Below, piece after piece: positions 13,401 through 22,419 of a stretch of DNA of 64,000 bases. Each line of letters begins with the position of its first letter. Within the stretch, counting starts at the first letter, position 1. The notes under the pieces are model-generated. The model saw only the letters and a list, made by a program, of their open reading frames with translations. It was not told the DNA's origin and did no database searches. This stretch comes from Incurvaria masculella (taxonomy: Eukaryota; Arthropoda; Insecta; Lepidoptera; Incurvariidae): assembly GCA_946894095.1 (NCBI GenBank), contig OX335653.1:14389001-14453000 (forward strand), given 5' to 3'. The translations under genes and the position numbers were made by a program.

Positions 13401-16400
13401 ACATTTAATGTAGGAATTTAATGTTGGAAAATAAACGAAAAACAAGTACCTAGGTGTACACAACTGAACAAAATCATGAATGAAATAAGCCATGGACCAT
13501 GAAACGCCACAGGTAGCACAGATTAAAACGAACCATTTCCGATCGCCCGCAGGCCAAACGTTCGAGGACATGTACGAGAGCTACGACACGGGCTACAACC
13601 AGGAGGTGGACCCCACCGTGAGCAACTCGTTCGCGACGGCCAGCTTCCACTTCGTGAGCTCGATGCTCGACGGCGAGGTGCGGCTGCTGGACGAGGCGGG
13701 CGCGACGGCCGAGTCGCTGGAGCTCATGCGCCACTTCTACCGGCCGGCGGTGCTCGCGAGGCCGGGCGCGCTCGAGAAGCTCGTCCGGGGTATGATCAGC
13801 CAGCGCAGCCAGGGGGTGGACCTGTTCTATGCCGACGATGTGAGTTCGATCTCTTCTGTGTTTTTTAAATTATACTGCACTTAGGCGCGTTTGGGAAAAT
13901 AGATCGGAGTGAATTTTTTCGTTTGTAACGAAGATGTGTGCCCAGATGTTACACAATTTTATTTGAACATAGAATCCCCCCGCGGCGCTGCCTTCTATTG
14001 GTCGTTTTATTCAGTACCTAATGAGTTTGGATATATATATTTAATGATTGAATTCAGAAAGGACATTGTATTATATTTCATCAAATTGGTAGACAAGCTA
14101 CACTCATGCTGAAATTCAAAGAGAGTTCTTAGGACTTGGGACGATTCTCAAGTCTTCTGACTGTCAAATTTGACATTACTTCCATACATTTTATCTCAAA
14201 ATTGTCAGTCTCAAGACCCAAGACCTGTCTTTGAATGTCAGCATCGGACATGTCAATTTTCCTTATTTTAAGGCAGTCGACACATAAAATGTAAGCAGTC
14301 ATTCACCTGTCTTCTATTAATAAAGCAACAAAATGCGCAGGTGTCCCGCGGCTGGCTGGGCGGTCTGGACGCGCTCGCCGTGGACATCCAGCGCGGCCGC
14401 GACCACGGGTTGCCCGCCTACCAGCAGTACCGCGCGCTCTGCGGCCTGCCGCCCGCCACCACCTTCCAGCACTTTGCCGACCTCATGCCGCAAGAGGTAA
14501 CGCTCCCCTTCTCTTCCCACCCACCAAGATGACACCAGCTCCGCCGGGACCCATCCGGCTGTGTTGGGCTGTGCTTGTTGAACATACACATTTCTTTTTT
14601 TTTTCGAGCCATACTGTCGGTTGCTGGGCCTCCTTGTTGAACTCGGTATTACCTTTCACTATTATATGCACAATTTGACTATGTAGCAGAGTCGTAAGTC
14701 ACGACCACATGACATTTCTTCCTTTTCTCTTCTGTGATTTCAGTACAGAACACTTCACGTGTTAAAATACGTGCCATTAGCTGTCAGGGATGTCCTATCA
14801 GGGAGTGTACGTCGCCTGTTGCTGATCTGTAATGATTGCTCGCTTCAGACAGTTGTGAGAATGACTAAAAAACCTCAAAATAAGACATGGCAACGGCGCG
14901 AACTGATTTCCGAATATTTATTCAACCATACCAAGGCGACCTTGATTGAATTGATTGATTGGATGTTGCCACAAAGGTTATCTATAAGTACTTACTGGTT
15001 ATTTTTTAACAAGTCTTGTCACGTTCACAACTCTCGGAAGTAGAGCGAATGATTGATGTGAGTCGAGCTGTGGAGGGTTTCCTAGAGGGATTGCACAAAG
15101 TTCCTTCCTAAATTTCCACTTTTGCCATAATGTTTCAGGTGCAAAAAACCTTTACACATCTCCATTCCTACATCTCGTCAAATTCGATTATTATGGACTT
15201 ACTAACTGTATAATATTATTAGAGAAATAGCTGGGGTTACAGATTGACTTTTGCATTTCATTTATTTATTCAACTTTTGGTAGTCAAACTACACTAAGTC
15301 GTGTCACAATTTGATTGATCCATGGGTTCGATCAACTCAGTGAAGAAGAACCCGCAAAGAAACTTCACTGGTCTATAAGTTATCATTTTTTTTCGTCCAC
15401 ATGAATAATATGTATAATAATAACTCAAATTCAAATTCAAATTCAAAAATCTTTATTGCAAGACATTTCTTATGCATTGTAGTCTTAAAGTAGGAAAATA
15501 TGGTACAATGACTTACTCAGTTTATAAAAATGCTACCTAAACATAGGTGTGGCAATTTTTGCAAATGCTAATAATTTTAGCAAACACAAGAAAAAAAATT
15601 AACATATACATAATAAGGTGTACGAACAAAGCATTTTGAAAACAAAATTACCCTAAATTAACCCTTATTTTCTTTTAAGAATTCTTCTAAGCTATAATAT
15701 GATTTTGGTAAAAGCCATTCCTTTAGATTTAGTTTAAATTTTTTAACATTAACAGTTTTTTTAGATATTCTGATAATCTATTATATAACAATATAGCTGA
15801 CTGGGTCGTGCTCTTTGATACTAACGTAGTGCGCATAGGCAATTTGTACAAATTTCCCGCTATATTCTGTCGCGTTTTGTACCCGGTAATATCAGAGACT
15901 ACATTAAAGTAATGCGGATATTGTTTGACAAAACAGCATAATTCTAGTATGTAAATAGAGGTCAATGTTAATAATTGTCTCTCTTTGAAAATACTTCGAC
16001 AACTATCCAAATTTTTTATGATGAATATTGCTCGTAAACATCGTTTTTGTAGGATAAATATTTTTTGTACATCCACAGAATTTCCGCAGAAAATTATACC
16101 ATATTTTAAATGGGAGTATACATAACCATAATATGCCATTAGACTTGTTTCTACTGATGATACGGCAGTAAGTACTTTAAGAGCATAACAAAAGGAGCTT
16201 AACTTATTTTCCAAGATTTGAATATGTGATTTCCAGTTAATGTTGTTTTCGATCATAATACCTAAAAATTTAGCACTGGTCACTTCCTCAATGAGTGTTC
16301 CTGAATATGTAATGGTTATGTCTTGTCTAGAGCCCTGATATGTATGAAATTGTATGATATTCGTTTTTGTTAAATTAATTTGTAGTTGGTGACATTTTAG

Positions 16401-18628
16401 CCATTCAATAATATTTGAGAGGGCATCCTTGACTGATGCTTCAACTTTGAATTAATACCTGAATGCTACTGCCAAACTTACATTTTTGCTATGTTCTAAG
16501 GCAAAGAACTAAGAACTACGATGACACAACAACCCACAATGTAAACAGTCTTAAAGTAAATATTAAAATCAGTGTTAACTAAAATGTTGCGAACCGGCGT
16601 CTTCGATAAAAGTGACATATTTTAGCTGGTACCTACCGTCTAGTCGATCCAGTTGAGAAAAGGATTCTTGAGATTTTTGGATTGTTGCAGACTGTCGACA
16701 AGCTGAGCGCTCTGTACGCGGACCCGCTAGACGTGGACCTGGTGGTGGGGGCGATGGCGGAGAGCCCGCAGCCCGGCTCGCTGCTCGGGCCCACCTTCAC
16801 CTGCCTCATCAGTGAGTAGTAGTAGTGGGGTCTTCTGCAACTCAGAGTTGGTGCAGGTGCGGGCCTGTAGGGTTGCCCCTTATTCCCAGGCTTTCTACTC
16901 GGCATGCATGAAGCACTGCCGGGCATTGGAGGCCGCTATGAGCTAGCGGCGGGCTGGGCATCTCTTTGCTGCAGGTCGGGTTGAAGGGAGCGCTCCCGTG
17001 CCATTCCTGGCTTCCGAACAGCCATATTGGTCCTCAGGGTTGACTCATTCAATCTTGTCTGATAATCAAACACCACAGGGACATGCATAACACTTTTGTT
17101 AACATAACTCTGTAACAGAACTGTTCAAAATGATGGACATTTTTGTCTAAATAGAAAACACAGGAAACCCTCGGACAACCTTTTGAAAGGAATCTGTAAA
17201 ATAATTAAAATATTCCAAAAAGCAGCCACCTTACTGAAACCAGTCAAAACCACCACCAAACAGCCGCCAACCACCAACTGACTGAAAACTAGTTTGTATC
17301 AATTGAAAAAAATGACAAAACTTGGGAAGTTTATTTTCGGTTATTCTTGGCTGAAGTAGTTAATCCAAACGGCAGAAAAAAAAAATCTGAGTGTGTAATT
17401 TACAACTAATAGACAAAATATAGAAACTGGAACATAAACTTCATTAGCGTACCAAAAAAGCAATTGTCTTAATATATTTTCGACTCTTGCTTGATGCCTT
17501 GAACCTCAAAAACACACAATAAAGTGAAATATTTTGGTTAAATTAAATAAAACCGCGAACTCTCCCACGGAATCGTTCCTTCACGCTCACGTACATGTCT
17601 CATCCACAGAGGAGCAGCTGTGGCGCACGCGCGCCGGCGACCGCTTCTTCTACTCGCACTCGGAGGAGGCGGGCGGCTTCAGCAAGCGGCAGCTGCAGGA
17701 GCTGCGGCGCGCGTCGCTCGCGCGCGTGCTCTGCGACAACGTGCCCGGCCTGCGCGCCGTCCACCGGGACGTGTTCGCGCCCGCCACCGACCGGTGAGTG
17801 ACACACCGTCGTAACGCCGCATTCACAAGCTCGCGAGCCTGTGAGGACTAAACTTTTTATTTTTTATGAAGAACCGTCACAACCACCCGTGCTTAGGACC
17901 AAAGGTGCTCAGAATTCAAAAACACCTCACCTCGCGGAATCACGCTCAGCGAGGAACCATGCCTTCAGCCTCAAATTCAAATTCAAAATTCAAATTAAGA
18001 TTGAAGACTCCCAGATTATAGGTATGAGGAAAGGCAGACAGTTCCATATCCTGGCGGTGCAGCAGAGGAATTCGTTTGCGAAACGGTTCGTTCTCTTGCG
18101 CTTTGTAAAATTTTGGAATTATCCGGTTTTTTAAGTTATATGGTGGGTGTCATAGATAAAAAAGAGGAGATGTGCCATCTTGCGTGCCTACTGTGAGATC
18201 CGCTGTCTCCGATTTTCAAAAACTGCTAATTCAACTTAAACGTACATGCTACGTGCCAACATAGGCGCAGACGTATTGGAGTGCTTTTGTAGGTGGGATC
18301 TGACTTGACGGACGAATTTTTAGAGCACATTCGCACGCGGTGGTGATGTTCCGACTATGTGGCATACGAAGTGCCGCCGGATTCCCATACAATTGTATGG
18401 TCACGTTGACCATACGGCAGAAATGGGATATTGACCGCATGCCACTTCTCCTTCTTTTCTCTTCAGTGCTGGAATCCATCCGTAAAAGTCTTGGTTTTCG
18501 TATTAATGAACATCAACATTGTCCTCAGGAACCCGTCGGTGTCCTGCGATGAGGTAAAACGAGTGAGCCTCGATCCGTGGCGCGACCCCGCCCTGAAGCA
18601 GTGGATCAAGACCAAGGTCACCGGCTGA
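1188..18628 (+). CDS. Animal haem peroxidase (chorion-peroxidase/peroxidasin type), 5' partial, with altered haem-binding residues
   Basis: Join of ten exons: 1188-1425, 2384-2546, 3285-3481, 11204-11408, 11728-11925, 13553-13839, 14341-14496, 16691-16811, 17610-17793, 18529-18628. All introns are GT-AG and every phase agrees, giving 615 codons and TGA at 18626-18628. The first base of exon 1 completes a codon begun upstream, so earlier exons and any signal peptide are missing. Family signatures in order (residues numbered from the first full codon) are [24 protein letters not shown] (distal His123), THFLDGS (calcium loop), [11 protein letters not shown] (catalytic Arg271), [22 protein letters not shown] and RVLCDN. 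Family members are secreted or membrane enzymes that oxidise substrates with H2O2, for example cross-linking chorion or matrix. Here the proximal His position is Ser369, the ester-forming Asp and Glu positions are Gln122 and Met274, and the Asn position is Asp444, so normal haem chemistry is doubtful. The family call is very secure; the exact orthologue is not. Confidence 0.95.
1566..1678. repeat. Near-perfect inverted repeat (fold-back MITE)
   Basis: Two arms of about 48 bp (1566-1613 and 1631-1678) are nearly exact reverse complements around a loop of about 17 bases. Arm landmarks are TACTCATGGCA and TATTTGTGCG. It sits in the intron after exon 1. Confidence 0.85.
2384..2546 (+). CDS. Peroxidase exon 2 (distal histidine)
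   Basis: It encodes residues 80-133 and one base of the next codon. It holds LPSARVIST and [13 protein letters not shown], where His123 (2513-2515) is the distal histidine and Asp124 the calcium ligand. The residue before the histidine is normally Asp, an ester bond to haem in mammalian enzymes, but here it is Gln122 (2510-2512). The acceptor is TTTCAG and the donor A|GTAAGT. Confidence 0.93.
3120..3235. repeat. (ACAT)n microsatellite
   Basis: About 28 nearly uninterrupted ACAT units lie 50 bases before the exon-3 acceptor. Long open frames on both strands here are artefacts of the repeat. Confidence 0.97.
3285..3481 (+). CDS. Peroxidase exon 3
   Basis: It encodes residues 134-199, including [25 protein letters not shown] and CMEYTRS, the cysteine-rich segment that follows the distal helix in this family. 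The acceptor GACAG|TC was chosen because only it restores the frame from exon 2; a branch-point-like TCTAAC lies about 19 bases upstream. The donor is CAG|GTGCGT. The following intron is about 7.7 kb and full of repeats. Confidence 0.92.
3516..3690 (-). mobile_element. LINE 3'-end fragment (same family as 22420-23713)
   Basis: The reverse complement reads as the last coding part and 3' UTR of the LINE at 22420: CTCATACCTATAACCT, CTCGCTGAGCGTGG, GAGCACCTTCGGTCCTCAG, and a terminal A-run seen here as TTTTTTT at 3509. Confidence 0.8.
4638..4696. repeat. Short dispersed repeat, copy 1
   Basis: TTTTTCGTACTAAGCAGGTA and CGTCGCTTATTCCAAGGAAT recur at 36868-36925. No function is evident. Confidence 0.7.
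4709..5045 (+). mobile_element. GGGTTCCGTACC-family non-autonomous element, copy 1
   Basis: It begins TTTTTAGGGTTCCGTACCC and carries CCTATTACTAAGCCT, a (TCCG)n tract, TGTCACAGGGCT, CATGAACCGTAATAGG and GCCGCTATAACAACAAA. It ends GGTACGGAACCC, then a 19-base palindrome around GAGTCCGACTC and CACTTGGCC. The sub-terminal GGGTTCCGTACC/GGTACGGAACCC pair is inverted. There are seven copies or parts in the window. Confidence 0.88.
4768..4830. repeat. (TCCG)n microsatellite inside the element
   Basis: About fourteen TCCG units with two or three single-base variants. The same tract is shorter in the other copies, so it varies in length within the family. Confidence 0.95.
5517..5960. repeat. Tandem array, 100-bp unit, about 4.4 copies
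   Basis: CTACGACCAGTGTTTCC recurs at exactly 100-base steps (5521, 5621, 5721, 5821 and a diverged 5921). GTCGGGGCGTTTATTTTGAG and TGGTCGCATGATGGG are also in each unit. Copies differ by a few bases. It lies in peroxidase intron 3. Confidence 0.95.
6130..6408 (-). mobile_element. GGGTTCCGTACC-family element, copy 2
   Basis: Reverse-oriented copy: ACCGGCCAAGTGG, TCGGACTCGCACACGAAGGG and TTCCGTACC at the left, a short (GGAC)n tract near 6335, and CCCTTTGGGTACGG then CCTAAAAA at the right. Confidence 0.88.
7585..7991 (+). mobile_element. TTAA-flanked MITE, family T1 copy 1
   Basis: TTAA at 7585-7588 and 7988-7991 bound an element with inverted ends (AAGGGTGTGATAACTCGTGAT and the complement of TCTTATCACGCCCTT). 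Its interior matches 51715-52126, including AGATGCATTGATGG, ATGAAAGTTTAT and ATCTTTAAATTAT. TTAA flanks are typical of piggyBac-like or Kolobok-like elements. No ORF. Confidence 0.75.
7988..8363. mobile_element. TTAA-flanked fold-back MITE, family T3
   Basis: Long inverted arms (about 7990-8165 and 8185-8360) share GGGCCCGTAAGC / GGCCCATAAGC, TCCCCATACAAAC and TAGTTTACTAATCATT. TTAA lies at both ends (7988-7991 and 8360-8363). The left TTAA is the same one that ends the T1 element. Confidence 0.8.
8964..9008. repeat. Hairpin with nested palindrome
   Basis: TTTACCGAAGGCC (8964-8976) and its exact complement at 8996-9008 flank a 19-base loop that itself contains CTAGTGGCCTACTAG. Confidence 0.75.
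9009..10082. other. Intron 3, unassigned
   Basis: AT-rich intronic DNA; I see no exon or clear repeat. Confidence 0.4.
10083..10190 (+). mobile_element. RTE-type LINE 3' tail
   Basis: The + frame reads [24 protein letters not shown] residues followed by CAGTAGTGGACG and a GACT repeat tail, the usual end of RTE-clade LINEs. The same end occurs reversed at 25686 and 58215. Confidence 0.75.
10429..10482 (+). mobile_element. GGGTTCCGTACC-family element, 3' end only
   Basis: GGTACGGAACCATTTGTGTG, CGAGTCCGACTC and CTTGGCCGGCTTTT match the 3' end of the family; the rest is absent. Confidence 0.75.
11204..11408 (+). CDS. Peroxidase exon 4 (calcium loop)
   Basis: It encodes residues 200-267 plus one base. 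[17 protein letters not shown] carries the calcium-loop positions Thr204, Phe206, Asp208 and Ser210, all conserved. [14 protein letters not shown] leads into the catalytic-arginine block. The exon is extremely GC-rich, with runs of GCG codons for Ala. Acceptor CCGCAG, donor GCCG|GTGAGG. Confidence 0.93.
11447..11530 (+). repeat. Single unit of the GGCTGAGATAAATAG repeat
   Basis: GGCTGAGATAAATAG, AGTAGTACTTTGTGACGTCA and TTTGACACATATTGTAT match the units clustered at 42348-42937. It lies in the short intron between exons 4 and 5. Confidence 0.8.
11728..11925 (+). CDS. Peroxidase exon 5 (catalytic arginine)
   Basis: It encodes residues 268-334 (both ends split). [16 protein letters not shown] and [13 protein letters not shown] align with the family block around the catalytic arginine (Arg271, 11736-11738). 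Where family members usually have Glu (ester to haem in mammals), this protein has Met274, followed by His275. [20 protein letters not shown] completes the helix. The acceptor TTGAAG|GT has a weak pyrimidine tract but keeps phase. Confidence 0.93.
11985..12432. repeat. Tandem array, units of about 100 bp, four copies, in intron 5
   Basis: GCA(CA)TTTTTGGTC recurs at 12101, 12201, 12303 and 12398, and GAATATTCTGATT-like and TTTCTTAAA-like segments recur in step. Units are more diverged than in the 5517 array. Part of the unit resembles exon 5 (see findings). Confidence 0.85.
12433..13552. other. Rest of intron 5
   Basis: AT-rich; no exon or repeat family recognised. Confidence 0.4.
13553..13839 (+). 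CDS. Peroxidase exon 6 (proximal-histidine region, His replaced)
   Basis: It encodes residues 334-429. [17 protein letters not shown] aligns with the family consensus N-x-F-A-x-A-A-F-R-F-G-H-S-L, whose His is the proximal haem ligand. Here that position is Ser369 (AGC, 13657-13659) and the preceding Gly is Val. The nearest histidine, His366, is three residues earlier. The exon is otherwise intact and open, with acceptor CCGCAG|GC and donor GAT|GTGAGT. Confidence 0.93.
14341..14496 (+). CDS. Peroxidase exon 7
   Basis: It encodes residues 430-481, an exact 52 codons. [20 protein letters not shown] is the most recognisable signature of the family. The residue four before RGRD is usually Asn, hydrogen-bonded to the proximal His; here it is Asp444 (14383-14385). 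Acceptor GCGCAG, donor GAG|GTAACG. Confidence 0.94.
15412..16450 (-). pseudogene. Non-LTR retrotransposon (LINE) remnant, reverse-transcriptase C-terminal part
   Basis: On the minus strand an open frame runs from about 16447 to a stop at 15729. Its upstream part reads [20 protein letters not shown] and [39 protein letters not shown] and [10 protein letters not shown] then follow, the thumb region after the RT catalytic motifs of jockey/CR1-like LINEs. A stop and loss of homology near 16450 mark 5' truncation. The 3' end is tailed by repeats of AAATTTG type, seen here as CAAATTCAAATTCAAA near 15425, followed by AATCTTTATTGCA. It lies in peroxidase intron 7, opposite to the gene. Confidence 0.88.
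16691..16811 (+). CDS. Peroxidase exon 8
   Basis: It encodes residues 482-521 plus one base: [20 protein letters not shown] then GPTFTCLI, matching the family's Y-x-x-P-x-D-I-D-x-x-x-G-x-x-E block. Acceptor TTGCAG, donor A|GTGAGT. The preceding 2.2-kb intron contains a minus-strand LINE remnant. Confidence 0.92.
17610..17793 (+). CDS. Peroxidase exon 9
   Basis: It encodes residues 522-583. [16 protein letters not shown], the [14 protein letters not shown] helix and the end of the globular domain are clear. Acceptor CCACAG|AG, donor CG|GTGAGT. A minus-strand LINE 3' fragment lies just downstream in the intron. Confidence 0.93.
17865..18105 (-). mobile_element. LINE 3'-end fragment (22420 family)
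   Basis: The reverse complement matches the LINE at 23480-23700: GAACGAACCGTTTC, GGATATGGAAC, CCTCATACCTATAATCT, CGCTGAGCGTG and GAGCACCTTTGGTCCT. A CAAATTCAAATTC insert lies at 17968. It is in the intron between exons 9 and 10. Confidence 0.82.
18529..18628 (+). CDS. Peroxidase last coding exon
   Basis: It encodes residues 583-615 and [20 protein letters not shown] matches the C-terminal Cys-x-x-I and Trp-Arg block of the family, followed by a short tail ending KTKVTG. The acceptor is CCTCAG. A coding-like stretch continues in another frame beyond the stop (see findings). Confidence 0.9.
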
Positions 18629-18916
18629 GTGTCCCCCCCTCTCGACAGCAGCTCACGGAGGAGCTGATGGAGCGCTCTCCGTCACCCTCCAGCGTGACGG
18701 ATCCTTCTCGCTCACTCGTGCGAGAGAAACCAAAGAAAGCGAACAGAACGCCCTGGGATCCACAACTTGAGTTTGTCGAGTAGTTCAGGGTAATTTTAAC
18801 TTTGATAGCAGTATCGAGTGTGTGGATTTATTTATGCATCATTGAATGATGATTGGTTGTTTACGTGCATGCTTACATTGGGACCACTTACGTGTTCCAA
18901 GGTGCAAATTAATAAA
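18629..18916 (+). terminator. Probable 3' UTR with first poly(A) signal
   Basis: AATAAA occurs at 18911-18916, about 285 bases after the peroxidase stop, the first canonical poly(A) signal. Several further AATAAA hexamers follow (near 18996 and 22356), so longer 3' UTRs are possible. Confidence 0.5.
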
Positions 18917-21900
18917 GAAGTTCTAAAATAAGTTAATTCAAAACATTTCTTATATGATTGTTATATTAATCTGAATGTAGCGAGTGAATTTTAAATAAAT
19001 TTTGCTTTTTACATGCCTAACGCAGAATCCAATGCACTCAACTACTACCTAGGATTTAAGATAATAATATGTATGGAAGGAATGGTTAACCTTGGGAAAG
19101 TTTGTGATAGGTTGTGCAATCGATCATACCTAGTGTGTGTAGAAGTATTCAAAATAGTCATTTACGTATGTAGGTAGTAGTTTAAAATGTAAGCTAGTAA
19201 TAAGTCATAGGGACGTTAACTTGATGAGTGGTTGAAACTTTTCTCAGTGCACAGAACATGGGATTTAACCTAGTCCCAAAATAACCATGATAAAGGGGGT
19301 TTCACATTGACCGCAGAATGAGTAACAACAAAGGACCATTCTTCTATGTGCAAGAAAAGTGGTGGTGACATGATGTTATACAATGAAATATATGCAGTTA
19401 TGTTTGATATTAGAAAACGTTTTTACAACAGGGAACCGTAGAAAAAGCCAATTGGCCAAATTTTTAAAACACCATAAATGAAAAAAATTATATGTCGTAT
19501 CATATCAAAGGAAATGTTTATTATTTTCTGAATTTGCTTTTAATATTATTTTATTTAAGATGCATGAGGAAAAACCCTAACGTTTTGACATTTGATGTGA
19601 CATGTCATTTCAATATGTCATTAATTAGTTTCGGGTTTTGTCACCGATATTAACAGGTACGTCTATTATTGCTTGCACTATTCCAGTTAAGTGTACCCTG
19701 CTATGATATGCTGCTGTATATGACTGCGCGGTTGATGTGGGATAGCCTCTAAATTATCACGAGAATCTTAACAACCTGTTTCATTTGACATTCTTTCATT
19801 TAATCTAACCACCTGTCAAACAAAAGACTGCTCGTACAAATTGCAAGTTTATACTCATTTATACTCTGACAATCTGGTACGATAAATTATTTTCCCGGCA
19901 GTCGAGACAAATCCATCGTGTCATAGCATCCGATGCTATGCCTGTGCAAAGTTCCTATCTAATGATTAGTGCCAAAATGGGGGTTTATTCTCCAACAAAG
20001 TTTTCAGCAATAATTGTTATCAAACATGGAAGCGAATAAGTCGCCAAAATTAGTTGTAATATTTGAAATATTCTTATTATCAAACCTTGTTTAAGAGTCT
20101 GTTGATGATCCATATGTTAAAAGGTCTAGGGCATTTAAAACTAAAATTTCTTACACCACTATAAGTTTTGAAATAAGCTCTAAAGGCTTACTATGTAGTT
20201 GTGGCCATTGTGCCTTCTATTCGTCTGTGTATATGTATTTAAGATTTGTTGCAGTTAGGCCGGAGTAAAGTATGTGTTAGTCCAAAGTGCACACTTCTGG
20301 TAGAATGTTTAAAGAACGAACACAAACTACCCGTAATCATTGTTTGGCTTTGAATTTATAGTAAAATCATAGATATTTTAAACAATATCCCATGCATTTC
20401 CACTATAGAAAACATGTTTGTGGTTCCTTTAACCTGAAGTTTTTATTTTGGTCTAACCCCTACTCAACGCAACAGCTGCGTAAGAGATAATCAAAGATTT
20501 AATAGCTCAGTTTTTTGCAGCAGTTTCTGTAAGCTGCTGTTGTGCACTCCGACATTATGTGGAGTTTAAAGCGTCGGTAAATCTACATTTTGTTGGATTA
20601 TTACTGGCATGCACCACTTTCTTTCTTTGTAAGTCTGAAATGTGCATTTGTTTTGAATGTGGCTTCATGTTTCGAAGCCACACTCACTGTAGCATAGATT
20701 GATAAGCGACTATTAATCTGTGAGTGTTGATTACTACTTACTAGGTGGTAGGGCAACTTGGTCTGGTACCATCGATAGAATGAATGTTTTCGAAAAAGCA
20801 GGGATATAGCTCGTGTCCTACATCCTGTTCAATTTAATCACGCTGAAGGAAAGGTGAGTGGAATTATGTTGAATGGGGAAAAAAACTGCTAATCTATCAC
20901 AACAGGTAGCGTCTAAGCGAGCTCACCCCAAAGCTGTCAGTTACCATACAAAATTAAACAGAAGAGATTTGAAAATATTATTAACTCAATCTATGTAATT
21001 GATATTATTCAATTTTATCCATGTTATTCCGATAATAAATGTTTCTTAATTATGCTAATCAAAAGAAGTTGTGATAAAGAAAATATCACAAAAACATAAC
21101 CTGTAATATTTTGTCTCATACTTTGTGCTGGTCAATCACATTTAAATATGTTTGAAGGCAAACTAAAGCTCTTTTTCCCACTAAACCTTATTACATAACT
21201 GCATTATGGAAGACATATTTCCTCTAAAAACTCATAAATCAAACTTGAAAGGAATGACAGTTTTCACGTTTTTAAGGTGAGGTCGCTCATGCGACATCTG
21301 CAATAATATTTGAGTTTTTTTCCTCATTGAACATACAAAAATGTTTTATGGTCAATTTTCCAATCCTATATTGGTCAGTTCATTCCACAACTTCAGACGC
21401 CATGAAACTTGAAAAAAAAAACGACAATAATAATTGATAAGTTAAGAAGAGTTTAACTTTCATAATGGTTGAAAATACATAAGAAACTAAATCAGTTAAG
21501 GTTTATGGCATACATATTACCGTTATTGTCAGAAACGGATGCTGTTTAAATGAATACATCTATCAATAGCTCTTCCCTTTTACTTTGGGAAAATTTATGA
21601 TCAGTATATGCACACAAAGACTGATTTTTATCAGTATGTTTACAGAAGAGAGGCATATATAAATTAGAGGTTCTAGTTGGGAGAATTGGGCCGCATCTTG
21701 TTCTTGAGGTTATGGTCATATCTTCAATGTAGAAACAGTTGACCTTGACGTTAGTGAATTTTAACTTTTTTTTCCCCATATATATATATACAATCTATCG
21801 TCACTGACAAACCATTTAAATATTTTTCCTGGTTTCCTTCTGATGAAATATAGCTCAAATTTCGAAGCACATGATATTAAACTTGTAAGCACAACATTTT

Positions 21901-22408
21901 ATAATAATACAGGTCAAATAAACATATCGAATGGCAATGTAGTATAGAATATCTGAGATCTTGAAGTAGCTTTAATTTTTAACCAGACTACTCAGTCCAG
22001 TTATCAGTAGCAAGTCGGGTTTGCAAAGCTGGCAAAGTTTGTTTTTAATAGCCTTTATGCCTACTATCTGCCACTGTTAATTTAATTTGTTGATCTGTTT
22101 CTTCTTCATTCACAATCTTCAATTGTCATTCTGATTGTCTTGTTGCAATTATTGTATCCTCAGACTAGTAACCAGCTTAACTTCCACGTAAACAGGAATA
22201 AATCCACCAGAACTTGCCACGAATCAAAGCAGTTTTGTCATATTTCATATGGGTGGTGTATGTTTAACACCTTTCATTTGTAGGAGTTGAGTGGTTTCAA
22301 AGGTTGAGTTGTTTTATGTGGTGATGAGTGTATTTATTTTACCTGTATAATAAAATCTGAATTATATACTGATATTGTTGTTTAATTTTTCACTTCATCC
22401 ATTTTCCA
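18917..22408. other. Gene-free, repeat-poor stretch
   Basis: About 3.5 kb of AT-rich sequence with no coding-like ORF and, unlike the rest of the window, no repeat family that I recognise. It could be extended 3' UTR of the peroxidase or plain intergenic DNA. A poly(A)-signal-like AATAAA near 22356 lies close to its end. Confidence 0.5.
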
Positions 22409-22419
22409 CTCTACCTTCA

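Noticed and set aside
14759..15043. 94-residue + frame in peroxidase intron 7
   Set aside because: No family signature, no splice sites in phase with exons 7 and 8, which join well without it.
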